Source: Xanthobacter agilis (GTDB taxonomy: Bacteria > Pseudomonadota > Alphaproteobacteria > Rhizobiales > Xanthobacteraceae). Taken from it: a DNA stretch of 41,782 nt. The position numbers were made by a program, and so were the translations under genes. The notes beneath the pieces were generated by a model. It ran no database searches. It saw only the letters and a list, made by a program, of their open reading frames with translations, and was not told where the DNA came from. The stretch is taken from positions 1-41,782 of the forward strand of contig NZ_JABWGX010000035.1 in the NCBI RefSeq assembly GCF_021730435.1. Direction: 5' to 3'. Below, one piece after another: positions 1 through 8,228 of this stretch (the stretch's first letter is position 1; every line of letters starts with the position of its first letter).

Positions 1-669
1 AGAATTTACGGCGTCCGGGGAGATGTAGGACTCAACGTTCGGCGCCGACCAGTCGATGCTACTCGTCACATCCCCACCCCAGGAGGATGTGAAGGTGAGT
101 TCAACGGCGTTGGTGTCGGCGCGGGCTGCCACTTCAAACGCGAGAGAAGGAAATTGGTTGGACGGTGATATACCTGAAACCACAACGTCTTCTGAATAGT
201 TTGCGCTAACGGCTCCTGAAAAGGCATCGCCGCCCATCTCTTGAGCCGCCATCGCGGATAGGAGATTTGGGTAAGCGCCCTGTTCCGCGCGGAGCATTCT
301 GATCGCTTCATCCTCACCGACGTTAAGTGGGCTGGGATTAAGCAAAAGATCAGCAGCAACGGAGCCTGTTCGCGTACCCAAAAAGGCCAGAGCACCTAAT
401 CCAAGTGTCGCCAATCCGGAGATGATACCAGACCGACCTGGGGCATAAGATAGAGCCCGAATCGCTTCGTCGGAATATGAATACAATATCCTATTATAAT
501 ATTTTACTGATACAGACACAAGACCATTATCGGCAACATATTGAAATGATCTTGAAATCATATCAATATTATCAATTGTAAACCACTTTAGCTTTCCAAT
601 AGAAACGCCATCGAATGACGTAACATTGTTATTCGCAATGATTGCAGGTGCTTTAACTAAAGCAAACAC
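1..669 (-). CDS. Unknown protein, 3' end beyond the left edge
   Basis: An uninterrupted minus-strand frame runs from a GTG at 669 off the left edge (223 codons visible). The GTG is preceded by GAAGGGA, a fair ribosome binding site; no ATG occurs before about residue 37. The N-terminal 75 residues are AT-rich in codon use and contain the motif YSDEAIR (about 66-72). A Gly/Ala/Leu-rich hydrophobic stretch (about 79-99) could be a membrane segment, and a second DEAIR follows at about 120-124. The rest is rich in Ser, Ala and Gly, like a secreted or surface protein. I do not recognise a family. The start overlaps a possible upstream reading frame by 13 bases. Its position downstream of a type I secretion adaptor remnant suggests, but does not show, an exported protein. 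Confidence 0.55.
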   Translation of the reverse strand, partial: MFALVKAPAIIANNNVTSFDGVSIGKLKWFTIDNIDMISRSFQYVADNGLVSVSVKYYNRILYSYSDEAIRALSYAPGRSGIISGLATLGLGALAFLGTRTGSVAADLLLNPSPLNVGEDEAIRMLRAEQGAYPNLLSAMAAQEMGGDAFSGAVSANYSEDVVVSGISPSNQFPSLAFEVAARADTNAVELTFTSSWGGDVTSSIDWSAPNVESYISPDAVNS

Positions 670-881
670 ACGATCCCTTCGGACGGTTGCGGCTGAAGCA
701 ATAATATTAATTTATCATGATACAGATTCCGCAAATTCTCTAGACGAAAACCCCCACAGAGATCTGGATATCGACCCATATTCAGATGAAGCAATTTTTT
801 TAGAACCAAATATAATTTTTCTGCAAAATCAAATGCACTAATAGAATCGAGACCATGTGATCTATATATATTGTATGCAGA
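657..881 (-). other. Open frame continuing the 88-aa gene beyond its stop
   Basis: After the TGA at 882-884, the same minus-strand frame stays open for 74 codons to a TAG at 657-659. Its product looks protein-like (for example FDFAEKLYLVLKKLLHLN) but has no good start codon; the only ATG is at 777-779. It ends inside the first codons of the left-edge gene, an overlap typical of coupled genes. Either the TGA is a nonsense mutation (TGG to TGA) splitting one longer gene, or this is chance. Another frame in the same stretch is also fairly open, so the evidence is limited. Confidence 0.25.
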
Positions 882-1148
882 TCATTTTATCTGCATATCC
901 ACGTCTTCATTAGCTAAAAACACACCGCGCGCAGTTTTGTCTATGATTCCAACTTCAATTCCTTTCATTTTATAAGAATCATACAATGACAGCGCCAAGT
1001 GATGGGCCGACATCCTGTTTACTTTACACGAATATAGTATGGCGCCGGCACCATTTGAATTTGCAGAAAACCGACTTACGATAGACACTATATCTTCCAG
1101 AGTATTTGCCGATTTCAATTGCGCCAATTCGAGTGCGTACGTAGCCAT
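882..1148 (-). CDS. Small unknown protein (88 aa)
   Basis: This AT-rich ORF starts at ATG 1148, preceded by GTGGGGG; a GTG at 1160 is an alternative. No family is recognised. The central part (IVSIVSRF, then YSCKVNR, then LALSLYDSY) has the same hydrophobic/polar spacing as a segment of the 129-aa neighbour and of the left-edge protein, hinting at distant paralogues. It has no signal peptide or membrane segment. It lies 30 bp after the 129-aa gene on the same strand, so the two are probably cotranscribed. It may be truncated by a nonsense codon, since its frame stays open for 74 codons after the stop. Base composition differs sharply from the GC-rich genes further right, a sign of horizontal origin. 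Confidence 0.45.
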   Translation of the reverse strand: MATYALELAQLKSANTLEDIVSIVSRFSANSNGAGAILYSCKVNRMSAHHLALSLYDSYKMKGIEVGIIDKTARGVFLANEDVDMQIK

Positions 1149-1178
1149 GCTGACCCCCACTGAATTTACAAGTTATAA

Positions 1179-1568
1179 CTATATGGTCCTTATCCATCCA
1201 GACGAATATCTTATATCTCCATCAAATTTTATATCGTCCAAATTAAATGGGAATATCTTCTCTCTTTCATAGGCAGCTTTAAACAATTTAGATATTATTT
1301 TTCTTATGGCATCCTCATCAGATCTGCTTATAACAAATCTCGCATCAATATGATAATTATCTACATTGAATTTATTGTCATACCCAAATGAAATAATATC
1401 TATACTAAATGTTCCATTGTTTCTTACAATCGCCTTCCAGCGACCATACATTATAATTTTTCCGTTTAAATTAATTTCTATTACATCTGCTCCTCCACTA
1501 TCTACTCTAACCGCTCCAATTAAAGTTCCTACACCTTCAGCAGATGTGATTGAACGAGATGGGTCCAT
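1179..1568 (-). CDS. Unknown protein (129 aa), AT-rich
   Basis: The start at ATG 1568 is supported by GGAG seven bases upstream; a TTG at 1580 is a weaker alternative. The product looks soluble, with alternating beta-like hydrophobic strands (IEINLNGKIIMYGRW, then FSIDIISFGY) followed by a helix-like C-terminal part containing SDEDAIRKI. That motif resembles SDEAIR in the left-edge protein. The beta-then-helix layout is common among small immunity-like proteins, but I cannot assign one. It is the first intact gene after the HlyD remnant and is on the same strand. Codon use is strongly A/T-ending, unlike genes beyond 1641. Confidence 0.5.
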   Translation of the reverse strand: MDPSRSITSAEGVGTLIGAVRVDSGGADVIEINLNGKIIMYGRWKAIVRNNGTFSIDIISFGYDNKFNVDNYHIDARFVISRSDEDAIRKIISKLFKAAYEREKIFPFNLDDIKFDGDIRYSSGWIRTI

Positions 1569-1640
1569 GATTCGCTCCAAATCTATAAATAGTTATATTT
1601 TGTCGGTCCCATAGGCTTGTTGATTCTAACAAAGTGCCTG

Positions 1641-2009
1641 TCACCTCTCCCTTCCCCCCTCGTGAGCATATCTGAGGAGGGGTGAGAGGAGGAAGTCGAG
1701 GATGCGGCGGCGGCCGGTCTTGATCTCGGCGGTCACGGACATGCCGGCTTCCAGGGGGCGGAAGCCCTGTTCGGTCTCAAGGCCGCTCTCCCGCACCGAG
1801 AGCCGCGCCACATAAGTGGGCTGGCGCGCCTGGCGGGCCGTCTCGTCGGCGGCGGCCACGCCCGGGCGTGGCGCCGACCCGCCCGTCACCGCGTCCCGGC
1901 TCACGCTCTCCACAACGCGATGCAGAAGCCCGTAGCGGGTGTAGGCGAAAGCCCCCACCTTCATTTCCGCCTCCTGCCCCGCGTGCACAAATCCCACGTC
2001 CCGGTTCAT
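1641..2009 (-). pseudogene. HlyD-family type I secretion adaptor, C-terminal remnant
   Basis: The 122 residues match the C-terminal part of periplasmic adaptor (membrane fusion) proteins of type I secretion systems. Recognisable pieces are NRDVGFVHAGQEAE, FAYTRYGLLH, VSRDAV, then GMSVTAEIKTGRR and a C-terminal LLSPLLRY. Full-length members have more than 400 residues with an N-terminal membrane anchor and coiled coil. All of that is missing: upstream codons, although open, stop resembling the family just before NRDVGF, and the MarR gene ends 41 bp away. No ribosome binding site is evident, so this is most likely a deletion remnant. It suggests that a secretion operon once occupied this place, with the small AT-rich genes downstream of it. 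Confidence 0.75.
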
Positions 2010-2049
2010 CTGCGGAGCGGTCGCCGATTCCGTGAAATGGGGAAATGCC

Positions 2050-2523
2050 CTATTCTTCGGAAAGGTTATCGTAGAGCTGCGCCAGGGTGGCGTTGAGGCG
2101 CGAGATCTGGAGCGGCGTGAGCTGGCGGAAGCTGCGGGCGAACAGCCGCTCGGTGGCCTCCTGGATCTGGACGATCAGCTTTTGTCCCGCCTCGGTGACG
2201 CTCACCTCGGTTACCCGACCATCCTCGGCATGGGTGTTCGTTTCCACGAGGCCTTCGGCCTTCATGCGCTGCACAATGCGCGTCAGGGTGGACAGCTTCA
2301 GCACCGCGTGGGTGGCGATTTCGCTCATGGTGCTCTTGCCGTGCACCTTGAGAATGAAAAGGACACGCCAGGTAGGTATATCGGTGCCGATGCGTTTGAG
2401 TGCCCGCTCCATTTGCTGTTGGTAGAGCCCTTGGACCCGTGCCAGCCAGTAATAGGGGAAGTCCTGGTAATAGAAGTCGCCGCTTGACGGAATGTAGCGG
2501 CGAAGCTGCTTGGCAATGACCAT
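2050..2523 (-). CDS. MarR-family transcriptional regulator
   Basis: The 157-aa protein has the MarR winged-helix layout: a dimerisation helix (PYYWLARVQGLYQQQMERAL), the HTH (TMSEIATHAVLKLSTLTRIVQRM, about residues 64-87) and the wing (AEDGRVTEVSVTEAGQKL). MarR proteins usually repress catabolic operons and let go when an aromatic acid binds. Characterised iac and iad indole-acetate clusters carry a MarR regulator (IacR type), so this is the best candidate to control the adjacent importer operon and perhaps oxygenase cluster 1; that link is inferred from position. It lies 156 bp downstream of the aldolase-like gene on the same strand and may have its own promoter. No clear ribosome binding site precedes the ATG. 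Confidence 0.85.
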   Translation of the reverse strand: MVIAKQLRRYIPSSGDFYYQDFPYYWLARVQGLYQQQMERALKRIGTDIPTWRVLFILKVHGKSTMSEIATHAVLKLSTLTRIVQRMKAEGLVETNTHAEDGRVTEVSVTEAGQKLIVQIQEATERLFARSFRQLTPLQISRLNATLAQLYDNLSEE

Positions 2524-2679
2524 GGATCGGAGCCTGGGTCTCGGACGGGAAGCTGGTCGGATGACGGCCTTGGAGGGCGGACCGGCAACCCGATCGCCCT
2601 TTCTGCCATACCGGGATGCCCGGTCAAGCGTCCGGCCCGCCGGCCTCTCGGCGAAGTGCGAGGGCGCGGCGGATTTCCG

Positions 2680-3471
2680 TCACCAGGGGGTGCCGCGCTC
2701 GGCCCGCATCTTCCGCACCATGCCTTCGAAGAACTTGTCGGCGAAGCCGTCCTCGCGGTTCAGCATGGCGGTGAGGTCGGCGCATTTCTGGCGGATGGGG
2801 TCGGGAATCCGCGTGTCCTCGCCGCGCATGGAATCGGCGAGGCACTGGATTTCGGCCGCGCGCTGCACGGTCCACAGCAGAAAGAAGGTCGCGGCGATGG
2901 AGTGCTCGCCGACGGCGATGCCGTGGTTGCGCAGCACCAGGATGTGATGATTACCGAGGCTCTCCAGCATGCGGGCCTTCTCATCGGCGAACAGCGTGAT
3001 GCCCTCGAACGAGTGGTAGCCCACGCGGCCGAACAGCTGGGCGCCATAGAAGTCGTTGTGGGAGAAGCCGTCTTTCTTTTGGGCGATAGCCGAGACTTGG
3101 GTGGTGTGCGTGTGGATGACGCAATGAATGTCCGCGCGCGCACCGTGAATGGCGCTGTGCAGCGCGAAACCGGCCGGGTTCGCATCGAAATTGGAGGGTT
3201 CGAGCTTGTTGCCCTCCAGGTCCACCTTCAGCAGGTTGGCGGGGGTGACCTCGGTGTAGAGCAGGCCGAACGGGTTCACCAGGTAATGGTGGGCCGGGCC
3301 TGGCAGGCGGGCGGAGATGTGATTGAAGATGGTCTCCGTCCAGCCCATGTAGTCGATGAGGTGATAGCAGGCGGCAAGGTCGCAGCGCAGCGCCCATTCC
3401 TCGTCGCTCACATGGGCGGGCTTGAGCATGGCGTGGGCGACGGGACGCTGCGGGTTGGCGGTCATGGTCAT
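2680..3471 (-). CDS. Class II aldolase/adducin-family protein
   Basis: The 263-aa protein has the aldolase II (adducin head) fold signature with three metal-binding histidines: HTH at 120-122 and His183 in RNHGIAVG. The family includes fuculose-phosphate and ribulose-phosphate aldolases and decarboxylases. The catalytic glutamate of sugar-phosphate aldolases lies in the segment before the HTH, which here reads NPAGFALHSAIHG with no Glu. That form is typical of the poorly characterised adducin-like branch, so a lyase or decarboxylase activity on a non-sugar acid is possible. The ATG at 3471 is chosen because GAGAGGAG lies about 13 bases upstream; a second ATG follows at 3465. It is the last enzyme gene of the minus-strand importer operon, 77 bp after the TauD-like gene. 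Confidence 0.85.
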   Translation of the reverse strand: MTMTANPQRPVAHAMLKPAHVSDEEWALRCDLAACYHLIDYMGWTETIFNHISARLPGPAHHYLVNPFGLLYTEVTPANLLKVDLEGNKLEPSNFDANPAGFALHSAIHGARADIHCVIHTHTTQVSAIAQKKDGFSHNDFYGAQLFGRVGYHSFEGITLFADEKARMLESLGNHHILVLRNHGIAVGEHSIAATFFLLWTVQRAAEIQCLADSMRGEDTRIPDPIRQKCADLTAMLNREDGFADKFFEGMVRKMRAERGTPW

Positions 3472-3548
3472 GGGGGGAAAGCGCTCCTCTCGGCGGGACA
3501 GCAAGGCCTGGGCTTCGCCGTGGATCGGGGGATGGGCGGGGCCGAAGC

Positions 3549-4523
3549 TCACGCGGCCCGGATGCCGTTGCGGCCGGGAAATTCCGGCGCCAGCGGGCGC
3601 GCGTTGGGCATCTTGACCCACAGCCGCAGCAGGCGGCGGCGGCGCTCCATCTCCGGGAAGTCCTCGAACTCGGTGCGGGAGTGCATCACCGCATAATTGT
3701 TCGCGAGCTGGATGTCGCCGGGCTCCAGCATCATGTCGAGGCGCAGCCGGGAATCCTGGATCACGCTGTCGAAGATGTCGAGCGCCTCCTTCTCCACCTG
3801 CGACAGCGGGATGCCGCGCAGCTCGTGGCCGAGCTCCAGGTATTGGCGCAGGTATCGGCAGCTCAGCTTGCCATTGAAGTAGCTGAAGATGGGCGTCAGC
3901 CCCGGCACGTCTTCACCGAGATGGGAGCAGTGCATGGGGCGGTAGTAGAGCCCCATATATTGCGGATAGGTGGCGAGGATCTCGTTGAACACGGTGGCGG
4001 CGCTGACGAGGCTCGAGAGCCCTCCCTGCTTCGCCTTGCGCACCGAGAGGAGCCCCACCATGTCGGACAGGTCCGTGTGGTAGGGCAGGTAGCGGTTGGT
4101 CTCGTAGACGCGCGTGGTCTTGTCGGACAGATCGCCGACATTCTGCACCACGCCCAGCATCTCGCCCTTGCGGTTCTGGCTGACCGGCAGGCCCAGATGC
4201 AGGCCGATGCCGTAGAAGAGGATGCTCAGGTCCTCGTCGGTGTAGCGCGCGACCGGCAGGCCCCGCAGCAGGAAGAATCCCTTTCCGTTCTCCAGCTCGT
4301 CGGAGATGGCGGCCAGGTGGGCCTTGAACGCATCGGTGAGCGGGAAATCGGCGGCGGAAAATCCGGGAAATGCGAGGCCGCGGGCCTTCACCCCGTTCAG
4401 GCCCCCCTCCAGGGCGTCAATGTCCGCATCGCTGAGGTGGTGGCGCCACGACATGTCGTTGAGCAGGTCGGGTCCCTTCCAGGCCACGGCGCCTTCGATG
4501 GGGCGGTTCAGCAGAACACTCAT
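3549..4523 (-). CDS. TauD/TfdA-like Fe(II)/2-oxoglutarate dioxygenase
   Basis: This 324-aa protein belongs to the TauD/TfdA group of non-haem iron dioxygenases, which hydroxylate a substrate while converting 2-oxoglutarate to succinate and CO2. The facial triad is visible: His149 and Asp151 in HTDLSD, and His281 in VMHSRTEF. An arginine cluster at about 296-300 is placed to hold 2-oxoglutarate. Length is normal for the family. The start at ATG 4523 follows CAGGAG ten bases upstream; an ATG at 4562 has no such signal. It lies 80 bp after the ketopantoate-reductase-like gene and is followed by the aldolase-like gene, so it probably acts on the compound imported by the Liv-type transporter. Substrate unknown. 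Confidence 0.85.
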   Translation of the reverse strand: MSVLLNRPIEGAVAWKGPDLLNDMSWRHHLSDADIDALEGGLNGVKARGLAFPGFSAADFPLTDAFKAHLAAISDELENGKGFFLLRGLPVARYTDEDLSILFYGIGLHLGLPVSQNRKGEMLGVVQNVGDLSDKTTRVYETNRYLPYHTDLSDMVGLLSVRKAKQGGLSSLVSAATVFNEILATYPQYMGLYYRPMHCSHLGEDVPGLTPIFSYFNGKLSCRYLRQYLELGHELRGIPLSQVEKEALDIFDSVIQDSRLRLDMMLEPGDIQLANNYAVMHSRTEFEDFPEMERRRRLLRLWVKMPNARPLAPEFPGRNGIRAA

Positions 4524-4603
4524 GCAATGACACTCCTGTCTGTGGTTGACGCAAAACGGCACGGTCAGCGATCGTTTGGGGATCGAGGTGGGAACGCTGT
4601 CAT

Positions 4604-5626
4604 TCAGGGCTGGGGAAGGGGCGGCGGATTCCCGGCGAGGGCCTGGGCCTTGGCCATCCTGAAGCGGGCCAGGGCGAGGATGTCGCAGGTGTGGGCCATG
4701 CCCATTCCCTTGTGCCGGGCGAGCTCCACCACCGCGTCGCCGATGGCGGCAAGCTCCAGCGGGCGGCCCCTCTCATAGTCCTGGAGCATGGAGGTGCGGA
4801 CATCGCCGAGCTTCACGACCTCGTCGGCATCCATCGAAACGGTGGCGCCGTAGGCTGCCGCGACGGCGCGGGCTTCCTCGATGGTGGCACGGGCGAGCGG
4901 CGCCAGCAGCGGGTCCGCGAAGATCTCCCGCAAGGTCGCGCCGGCCACCACGGAAAGCGGATTGGTGGAGAGATTGCGGATGACCTTGGCCCACACCGCT
5001 GTGCGGATATCATCCACGAGCTGGGTCGCAATGCCGGCGGACTGGAGCAGCCCCGCCACCCGCGCCGCGCCCGACCGAGCGGCGGGGGTGACAGGTCCCA
5101 CCGTCATGCGGAGCGGGTTGAAAGTGAGCGCCGCATTGGGGGCGGTGCGCTCGGAGGTGATGTAGGTGGCGGTGCCCACCAGCTGCGCGGCGGGCAACAG
5201 GGCCTGTAGCCGCCCGCCGGGATCCACTGCCTCGATGACGCGGCCGTCGTCCGCACCGCCCGTGCCCTCGAAATACCACCAGGGAATACCGTTGACCGCC
5301 GGCACCACCATCGTGGCGGGGCCGATGGCCGGGCGCGCCAGCGCCGCGATGGCTGGAAGATCCTGCGCCTTTGCCGCGAGGATCACCACATCCTGCGGCT
5401 GCCATTCTGGTTTTGATGCCGCTAGGACAGGCACCAGCCGAGACCCCTCGCGATCACCCAGCACGATGCCTTCCGCCCTTAGAGCCGCGAGCGTGGAGCC
5501 GCGGGCAACGACGGTGACGGCGTTGCCAGCCATGGCGAGGCGCGCGGCCAGCACCAGGCCAATGGCGCCGGCGCCCGCCACGCAGATGCGGGCGGGCGAG
5601 GGGTCGCGTTGCGCTACGCCCGTCAT
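4604..5626 (-). CDS. 2-dehydropantoate 2-reductase-family oxidoreductase
   Basis: The 340-aa protein has the N-terminal Rossmann signature GAGAIG (18-23) and the C-terminal ApbA/PanE helical domain with the catalytic lysine region WAKVIRNLSTN (Lys213, Asn217, Asn221). Family members reduce 2-keto acids with NADPH; the housekeeping member makes pantoate. In this catabolic operon, where its start overlaps the end of livF by 4 bp, it more likely reduces or oxidises a hydroxy/keto acid from the imported substrate than makes pantothenate. That role is inferred from context only. The C-terminus is proline-rich (NPPPLPQP) and somewhat longer than usual. All key residues are present. Confidence 0.85.
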   Translation of the reverse strand: MTGVAQRDPSPARICVAGAGAIGLVLAARLAMAGNAVTVVARGSTLAALRAEGIVLGDREGSRLVPVLAASKPEWQPQDVVILAAKAQDLPAIAALARPAIGPATMVVPAVNGIPWWYFEGTGGADDGRVIEAVDPGGRLQALLPAAQLVGTATYITSERTAPNAALTFNPLRMTVGPVTPAARSGAARVAGLLQSAGIATQLVDDIRTAVWAKVIRNLSTNPLSVVAGATLREIFADPLLAPLARATIEEARAVAAAYGATVSMDADEVVKLGDVRTSMLQDYERGRPLELAAIGDAVVELARHKGMGMAHTCDILALARFRMAKAQALAGNPPPLPQP

Positions 5627-6399
5627 ATGGCCAGCCGCTCTTGGTGCTTGCTGTTGATGCCGAGATAGGCGGCGATCACGCGCGGATCGTGGGCCAGCTC
5701 GGCCGCCGGCCCCTCCGCCGCGACCCGCCCGAGTTCCAGCACGTAAGCGTAGTCCGCCACCTTGAGGGCGGCCCGCGCATTCTGCTCCACCAGCAGGATC
5801 GACACGCCGCGGTTGCGCAGATCGGCGATGATGCGGAAGACGTCGCGCACGATGAGGGGGGCGAGGCCGAGGCTCGGCTCGTCCAGCATCAGCAGGCGGG
5901 GCCGGCCCATCAGCGCACGGGCCAAGGCGAGCATCTGCCGTTCCCCACCCGACAGCGTGCCGGCGAGCTGGGCGCGCCGCTCCTTGAGCCGGGGGAAGAG
6001 CGCGAACATCTCCTCCATGGCCGCCGCGCGCTCGCGCGCGGGCCGCGCCCGGAAGCGGAAGGCGCCGAGCTCCAGATTGTTCTCCACCGTCATGGTCGAG
6101 AACAGAGCGCGGGTCTCCGGCACCAAGGCGAGGCCGCGATCGATGCGGCTCTTGATGGAGGTTCCGGCAGTGTCCTCGCCGTCGAAGCGCACGGTGCCGC
6201 GCGCCGGCAGCAGGCCCATGAGGGCCGACAGGAGCGTGGTCTTGCCGGCCCCGTTGGGGCCGATGACGGTGACGATCTTGCCCTCGCCCACGGTCATGTC
6301 CACACCGCTCACGGCCTCAATCTTGCCGTAGGACACATGCAGGCCGCTCACCTGGAGCAGGGCGATAACCTCGGACGCGGAAGGAGTGCGGGCGGTCAT
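5623..6399 (-). CDS. livF: ABC importer ATPase, branched-chain amino acid type (LivF)
   Basis: The 258-aa cytoplasmic ATPase has Walker A (GPNGAGKTT, about 47-55), the signature LSGGERQ and Walker B (LLMLDEPSLGLAP), in the spacing of the LivF subfamily of HAAT importers. It energises uptake together with the fused LivM-LivG protein and LivH. Start and stop both overlap neighbours by 4 bp (ATGA with livMG, and with the reductase gene), so translation is coupled. HAAT systems carry branched-chain amino acids but also aromatic acids, amides and urea. In this setting beside iac-type oxygenases, an aromatic acid is a reasonable but unproven substrate. Confidence 0.93.
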   Translation of the reverse strand: MTARTPSASEVIALLQVSGLHVSYGKIEAVSGVDMTVGEGKIVTVIGPNGAGKTTLLSALMGLLPARGTVRFDGEDTAGTSIKSRIDRGLALVPETRALFSTMTVENNLELGAFRFRARPARERAAAMEEMFALFPRLKERRAQLAGTLSGGERQMLALARALMGRPRLLMLDEPSLGLAPLIVRDVFRIIADLRNRGVSILLVEQNARAALKVADYAYVLELGRVAAEGPAAELAHDPRVIAAYLGINSKHQERLAI

Positions 6400-8228
6400 T
6401 CGGCGCCTCCAAGATAGGCTTCGAGAACCAGCGGGTTGGCTTGCACCTGCTCGGGCAGGCCCTCGGCGATCTTCTCGCCGAAATCCATCACCATGACCCG
6501 GTCGGCGAGGCCCATGACGAAGTCCATGTCATGCTCCACCAGGACCACGGCGATCCCCTCCGCGCGGAGCTTCGAGAGCAGGTCGGCGAGGTTCTCCTTC
6601 TCCTTCAGCCGAAGCCCGGCGGCGGGCTCGTCGAGAAGCAGAAGGCAGGGGTCCGCGCAGAGGGCGCGGGCGATCTCGAGCACCCGCTGCTGGCCGAGCG
6701 CTAGGCTGCCCGCTTCCGCGTGCAGGTGCGCGCCGAGGCCGACCCGCACCAGCTGGGTCTCGGCCTCCTTCAGCAGTTGCGCCTCCTCCCGGCGGTCGAG
6801 GCGCAGGATGGAGGAGAACACCCCCTTGCCACCGCGCAGGTGCGCGCCGATGGCGGCATTCTCCAGCACGCTCATGGTGGGCAGCAGCTTGACATGCTGG
6901 AAGGTGCGGGCGAGCCCGGCCGCCGCCATGTCGCGGGCGCTGCGGCCGTTGACGGTCCGACCGCGAAAGAAGATCTGCCCGGCGGTGGGCGTGTCCACGC
7001 AAGAGAGCTGGTTGAAGAGCGTGCTCTTGCCGGCGCCATTGGGGCCGATCACGGCGAGGATCTGGCCGGCCTGCACCGAAAAGGACAGGTCGTGATTGGC
7101 CACCAGCCCACCGAACCGGCGGGTGAGCCCGCGCACCTCCAGGATGGATTCCGCCGGGGCCGGGCGCGGCCGGCGCGGTAGGGGCGGCGCCGCGGTGATC
7201 CAGGGGGCCGCGCCGGACGGCGCGGGGCGGCGCGCGTGGAGCAGAGGCTTGAGGCGGCGGGCAGCGGTGTCGGTGATGCCGAGCGGCATCTTCTGCATAA
7301 GCACGATCACCAGGAGGCCGAACACCATGGTCTCGTAATTGCCGCCCTTGCCGAGAAGGAGCGGCAGCACGTCCTGGAGCAGCTCTTTCAGATACACCAC
7401 CGCGCCGGCGCCGATGATGGCGCCCCAGACGAAGCCGGCGCCGCCGATGAGCGCCATGAACATGTATTCGATGCCCGCCTGGAGGCTGAACGGGGTCGGT
7501 GCGACAAAGCGCTGGGTATAGGCATAGAGCCAGCCGGCGAAGGCGGCGAGGCCGGCGGCCAGAAGGAAGGTCACCATCTTGGTGCGGAAGGTGTCGATCC
7601 CCATGGACTCGGCCATGATCTGCCCGCCATTCAGGGTGCGGATGGCGCGGCCGGCGCGGGAATCGAGCAGGTTCAAGGTGGCGAGGAGACTCACCAGCAC
7701 CACCACCCAGATCAGAACGAACAAGGATTCGCTGCTCTCGAAGCCGATGCCGAACAGGCGCAGCGGCGGCACCCCTGTGATGCCGGCAAAGCCGCCAAGG
7801 ATATCCAGTGTACCAAACAGGTAATAGAGCGAGATGCCCCACGCGATGGTGCCGAGCGGCAGGTAATGCCCCGACAAACGCAGGGTTACGCCGCCCAGGA
7901 TGGCAGCCACCAGAAGAGTGAGAGCAAGGCCGGCGGCGAGCGCGCCCCAGGGCGAGCCCCCGAGCCAGGCCAGCCAGGGTGGCAGATCGGCCATGGTGGC
8001 GAGGCAGGCCGTGGCATAGGCGCTGATGCCGACGAACGCCGCCTGCCCGAAGCTGGTCAGCCCGCCGATGCCGGTGAGAAGGACGATGCCGAGCGTCACC
8101 AGGGCGAAGATGCCGACATTGTTGAGAACGACCACCTGATAGGGGGCGAGCAGATGCGGCGCCACCAGCACCACGACGATAGCGGCCAGAGCCAGGAGGG
8201 CGGTTCGGAAACGCAGGATGGGGCTCAT
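6396..8228 (-). CDS. Fused ABC permease-ATPase (LivM-LivG)
   Basis: One 610-aa reading frame joins an inner-membrane permease to an ATPase. Residues about 1-330 form a LivM-type permease with many hydrophobic helices and the conserved GxTSFGQAAFVG loop. A proline/arginine-rich linker (about 335-370, PPLPRRPRPAPAE) leads into a LivG-type ATPase with Walker A GPNGAGKST, the degenerate signature LALGQQR and Walker B LLLLDEPAAGL. In most bacteria these are two genes; fused forms exist in alphaproteobacteria. No stop or frameshift interrupts the joint. The ATG at 8228 overlaps the livH stop (ATGA). A much longer in-frame upstream extension to 9317 is only a shadow of livH. Confidence 0.9.
   Translation of the reverse strand: MSPILRFRTALLALAAIVVVLVAPHLLAPYQVVVLNNVGIFALVTLGIVLLTGIGGLTSFGQAAFVGISAYATACLATMADLPPWLAWLGGSPWGALAAGLALTLLVAAILGGVTLRLSGHYLPLGTIAWGISLYYLFGTLDILGGFAGITGVPPLRLFGIGFESSESLFVLIWVVVLVSLLATLNLLDSRAGRAIRTLNGGQIMAESMGIDTFRTKMVTFLLAAGLAAFAGWLYAYTQRFVAPTPFSLQAGIEYMFMALIGGAGFVWGAIIGAGAVVYLKELLQDVLPLLLGKGGNYETMVFGLLVIVLMQKMPLGITDTAARRLKPLLHARRPAPSGAAPWITAAPPLPRRPRPAPAESILEVRGLTRRFGGLVANHDLSFSVQAGQILAVIGPNGAGKSTLFNQLSCVDTPTAGQIFFRGRTVNGRSARDMAAAGLARTFQHVKLLPTMSVLENAAIGAHLRGGKGVFSSILRLDRREEAQLLKEAETQLVRVGLGAHLHAEAGSLALGQQRVLEIARALCADPCLLLLDEPAAGLRLKEKENLADLLSKLRAEGIAVVLVEHDMDFVMGLADRVMVMDFGEKIAEGLPEQVQANPLVLEAYLGGAE

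Noticed and set aside
66-395. A 109-aa minus-strand ORF
   Set aside because: It is out of frame with the 223-codon left-edge gene, which is coding-like throughout and runs off the window.
626-841. A 71-aa plus-strand ORF in the AT-rich left edge
   Set aside because: It overlaps the start of the left-edge gene, has no ribosome binding site, and the minus-strand frames read better.
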